Assembly: GCF_000013405.1 (NCBI RefSeq)
Contig: NC_007759.1
Span: 2,729,001-2,793,000 of the forward strand
DNA: 64,000 nt
Direction of reading: 5' to 3'
Source: Syntrophus aciditrophicus SB
GTDB lineage: Bacteria > Desulfobacterota > Syntrophia > Syntrophales > Syntrophaceae
The position numbers were made by a program, and so were the translations under genes. Shown piece by piece: positions 61,903 to 64,000 of this stretch. Every line of letters starts with the position of its first letter. Position 1 is the stretch's first letter. Under the pieces are notes generated by a model, which had not been told where the DNA came from, did no database searches, and saw nothing but the letters and a program-made list of their open reading frames with translations.

Positions 61903-62832
61903 TTACGCAGTTTTGCTCCCCGGTTTTAATTGTTCGATTCGCTTCCGGTTCAGAATATTGATCTTTTTCACGCAACGGCCGAACAACGGATAGGCGCCGC
62001 CGCCCTCGGCAATGATATCCAGGGCGGCGGCGATATCCGTCACCATCGCGGTACCCACCAGGGCTACATTGCGCCGAAAGAGCGGATCCGGAATGAACCC
62101 CGCTGTGGGACCCACGACGGCAACGGCGGCCTCCTTCGGAACGAGACGGAGAAGATGTTCGATTGTACCGTTGGCAACGGCCGCCCCGGTGAATACGGCA
62201 GTCTCGCACTGCGCAATGGTTTCCGCCGTCTGTTCCGGGGACAGAAATTCACCGCAGGCCAACTCAACTTCAATTTGACTGTCCTTCTTCCGGTCAATGA
62301 CCTTGATTTCGCTGACCCCCATTTTTTTAAAACGTTTCAGGAGAGGCACGATCGCCCCCACCATGCATACCCGCCGACCAGTAAACAGATGCGACACATC
62401 CGACAGGTCATCGCTCTTCTCAAAGTCATAGCGCCCATCCTGGAAAAACGGCACGGAAAGCGCATTGATCGCGGCCAGGCGAATGACATCGGCAAAGGGA
62501 CTGGGTATTTTACCGGAGATGACCACGTCGGCACTTTTTCCGCGAATGGCAGACGGGCTTCCTCTCAGGATGCGCCGGCTCGCATTCCTGATCGTTTCAG
62601 GCGGGGTGTAGGCCACGCCTCCGCAGCCATTGGAAAGTTTGACGCCTGTAAAAAAAACGCCGACCACCAGTCTTTCGATGAACAGAGACTCGATGGCGCC
62701 GCCATAATAATCCCGGAGAATATTTTCGGCTTCATTAAGGATCGATGCGGAATTTCCTCCGCCGGAAGGACCCCGCATGGCATCCCCTGCCGCGGTCTCG
62801 TCATGATTGTTCAACGGTTCCAATGATTTCAT
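61903..62832 (-). CDS. DUF4213/DUF364 protein (putative heavy-metal chelation)
   Basis: About 309 residues. N-terminal DUF4213 part (IERLVVGVFFTGVKLSNGCG; GVAYTP) and C-terminal DUF364 part (VCMVGAIVPLLKRFKKMG; IKVIDRKKD; AVFTGAAVANGTIEHLL; VAVVGPTAGFIPD). The ATG at 62,830-62,832 follows AGAGGA and is preferred over an upstream TTG. It is the first gene of the long minus-strand metal cluster and has the palindromic promoter-like element 115 bases upstream. Confidence 0.88.
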   Translation of the reverse strand: MKSLEPLNNHDETAAGDAMRGPSGGGNSASILNEAENILRDYYGGAIESLFIERLVVGVFFTGVKLSNGCGGVAYTPPETIRNASRRILRGSPSAIRGKSADVVISGKIPSPFADVIRLAAINALSVPFFQDGRYDFEKSDDLSDVSHLFTGRRVCMVGAIVPLLKRFKKMGVSEIKVIDRKKDSQIEVELACGEFLSPEQTAETIAQCETAVFTGAAVANGTIEHLLRLVPKEAAVAVVGPTAGFIPDPLFRRNVALVGTAMVTDIAAALDIIAEGGGAYPLFGRCVKKINILNRKRIEQLKPGSKTA

Positions 62833-63250
62833 AAACTTCAATCCTCTGATTTCGAGCAGAATTTGCGTATTGATTCCGGCCTTCTCGACCGGACCCGCCG
62901 GTCATGCCTGATCCAGACATATGTTAATTTTTATATATGTTGCGGAAGGCTTATATCACAAAATACATAATGTCAAGCCTGTACCTTGATTTTTTCATCA
63001 AGAAAAAAGTCGTCGTCCCGAACAAACTGGATCGCCGGGGATTGATTCTCTAATAAATCAGCAGCATTCAAGTTGATGGATATGTACAGGGAGCGCCGTC
63101 CGGAGGGCATAAACCAAACCGATGAAATCACAGCAGGGCAAAACATCCATATCGCGCCACTTCCGTCCAAATTTGGACCTTCACCATTCACCATGGGTAG
63201 GACGTACGGCGGTAAAACTCACGGAACCGGCTGCGTCCACAGCTGTCAGG
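62833..63250. other. Promoter region of the metal cluster, no clear gene
   Basis: The left part holds the palindromic promoter-like element (62,947-62,980). Short open frames exist on both strands (63,194-62,973 minus; 63,073-63,276 plus) but without ribosome sites or recognisable domains. Confidence 0.4.
62947..62980 (-). promoter_or_regulatory. Palindromic promoter-like element, copy B
   Basis: On the minus strand 6-bp arms AGGCTT/AAGCCT enclose 22 bases starting GACATTATG. TTGACA is formed at the arm-core junction, and TATAAG or TAAGCC could act as the -10. It sits ~115 bases before the first gene of the metal cluster. The core matches copy A at 45,348-45,385 at most positions, while the outer arms differ but stay complementary. 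Confidence 0.5.
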
Positions 63251-63631
63251 ATGAACAGCTCAGTGCTCTTAATTAATGGCAGCAATGGTTGTCATGATTT
63301 GTTTCAGATTATTGGTCTGAAAGACAAGGACTTCGAATTATCGATCGATTACCGCGGCGGATGCTGGTTGGATGAAGATTATAAATCTACAGACGATAGT
63401 GTGAATGTTTGTATTGCGGATACTGGAGCTATAGGGGAAATTTTGCGAAAAAAAGAAGACTGCGTGTATTTTAACTCCCCGAAGGCTCCAGTCGGCAAAG
63501 TGGGAATGTCCTGGAAGATCGTGGGCTTTTACCTCCCTCCGTACGATATGATGGGAAAATGGAATGAGAAAGGGGGGGGGAATTCGGGGATAAAAAAAGC
63601 CTCCGGATTTCCGGAGGCTTTTATCGTTTGA
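63251..63631 (+). CDS. Weakly supported hypothetical protein running into a terminator
   Basis: From an ATG at 63,251 (MNSSVLLINGSNG) the frame gives a plausible acidic protein (LKDKDFELSIDYRGG; WLDEDYKSTDDS) of ~126 residues. A run of nine Gs (63,572-63,580) lies near the end. Losing one G would end the frame at a TAA just before the terminator stem, while the raw frame reads through the stem. Either the run is miscounted or the ORF is decayed. No ribosome site is clear; the function is unknown. Confidence 0.4.
   Translation: MNSSVLLINGSNGCHDLFQIIGLKDKDFELSIDYRGGCWLDEDYKSTDDSVNVCIADTGAIGEILRKKEDCVYFNSPKAPVGKVGMSWKIVGFYLPPYDMMGKWNEKGGGNSGIKKASGFPEAFIV
63588..63627. terminator. Strong bidirectional terminator hairpin
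   Basis: GCCTCCGGATTTCCGGAGGC forms an 8-bp GC-rich stem with AAAAAAA on the left and TTTTATCG on the right, so it can work both ways. It lies ~105 bases after the OmpA-family stop on the minus strand. Confidence 0.88.
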
Positions 63632-63732
63632 GATGAGCGGTCTGAAACAGGCTGCCGCTGTCGCTGAATTTGCGGATGCTCTTTCAGAATCCTGAAGGCT
63701 CCAGCCCGGCTTCCTTTTCTGCCTTATCGACG

Positions 63733-63999
63733 CTAACGGACGATTACTTCAACCCGTCTGTTCCTCGGTTCCGCAACCCCTTCCGCGGTTTTCACGAGGG
63801 GATTGGCTTCCCCGTGATAATCCAACTCGATGGCATCAGGATGTACACCTTTCACAACAAGGTATTTCTTGACACTCAAGGCTCGTTTTCGGGAAAGAAT
63901 ATAGTTTTTCTCGTCCGTCCCCACCCTGTCCGTATGGCCGATAACGCTGATATCCTCTGATTGCCGGGAACTGATGGCTTCATGAGCGGAATTGAGAAC
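63733..63999 (-). CDS. OmpA-family protein, C-terminal part (gene starts beyond the window)
   Basis: The last ~88 residues of an OmpA peptidoglycan-binding domain: ISVIGHTDRVGTDEKNY with the Asp of the D-x-x-G loop, LSRKRALSVKKYLVV, then EANPLVK and EPRNRRVEVIVR. This is the domain that anchors outer-membrane proteins to the wall. The gene runs off the right edge. The terminator at 63,588 lies downstream. Confidence 0.9.
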   Translation of the reverse strand, partial: VLNSAHEAISSRQSEDISVIGHTDRVGTDEKNYILSRKRALSVKKYLVVKGVHPDAIELDYHGEANPLVKTAEGVAEPRNRRVEVIVR

Positions 64000-64000
64000 C

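Noticed and set aside
62973-63194. 73-codon minus-strand frame before the metal cluster
   Set aside because: The end overlaps the palindromic promoter-like element, and no domain or ribosome site is visible; possible remnant only.

Overview
The window looks like chromosomal DNA of an anaerobic Gram-negative bacterium, most likely a syntrophic Desulfobacterota (Syntrophus/Smithella type). This is inferred from the menaquinone methyltransferase, FdhE, MobB, XdhC, FmdE-like proteins, the TonB/outer-membrane receptor genes and general protein character; no marker gene settles the taxonomy.

Layout. 1-18,261 is a housekeeping stretch: the thiE tail, glycogen phosphorylase, UbiE/MenG, a very large GH13 plus debranching-enzyme fusion, HtpX, PspC, RNase HI, MobB, FdhE, endonuclease III, PolX, triosephosphate isomerase, SecG and a tRNA-Leu(GAG). 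Two of these genes (nth, tpiA) carry one-base homopolymer-type frameshifts. 18,386-32,277 is a complete type I-C CRISPR-Cas locus on the minus strand (cas3-cas5-cas8c-cas7-cas4-cas1-cas2-leader-array) with 85 repeats and several repeated spacers; cas8c has an internal, well-primed start for Cas11c. Upstream of cas3 are a truncated DnaQ-like exonuclease, a 1,366-bp IS256-family element with a 9-bp target duplication, and a WYL-domain regulator. 35,434-45,276 holds an archaemetzincin, an MBL-rhodanese-rhodanese protein, copper export genes (copZ-copA), a FIST/PAS sensor lacking an ATPase domain with its single-domain response regulator, a nitroreductase, an isochorismatase-like hydrolase and a ModE-like DNA-binding protein. 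An IS3 remnant follows.

46,006-62,832 is the most interesting part: about 17 kb, all on the minus strand, combining two TonB-dependent receptors, TonB, ExbB, ExbD, a FecBCD-type ABC importer, a second binding protein and a decayed third one, two class I SAM methyltransferases, two DUF364 proteins, an FmdE-like zinc-ribbon protein, a TrmO-FmdE-like fusion and an XdhC-family protein. I read it as a metal-chelate (possibly molybdenum/tungsten or another transition metal) acquisition and handling locus. A palindromic promoter-like element in front of it recurs near the ModE-like gene. The window ends in a weak ORF, a strong terminator and the C-terminus of an OmpA-family protein.

Functional links inferred: storage-glucan turnover (GlgP plus debranching fusion); molybdenum enzyme maturation (MobB, FdhE, XdhC, ModE-like); defence (I-C CRISPR); outer-membrane energised metal uptake.
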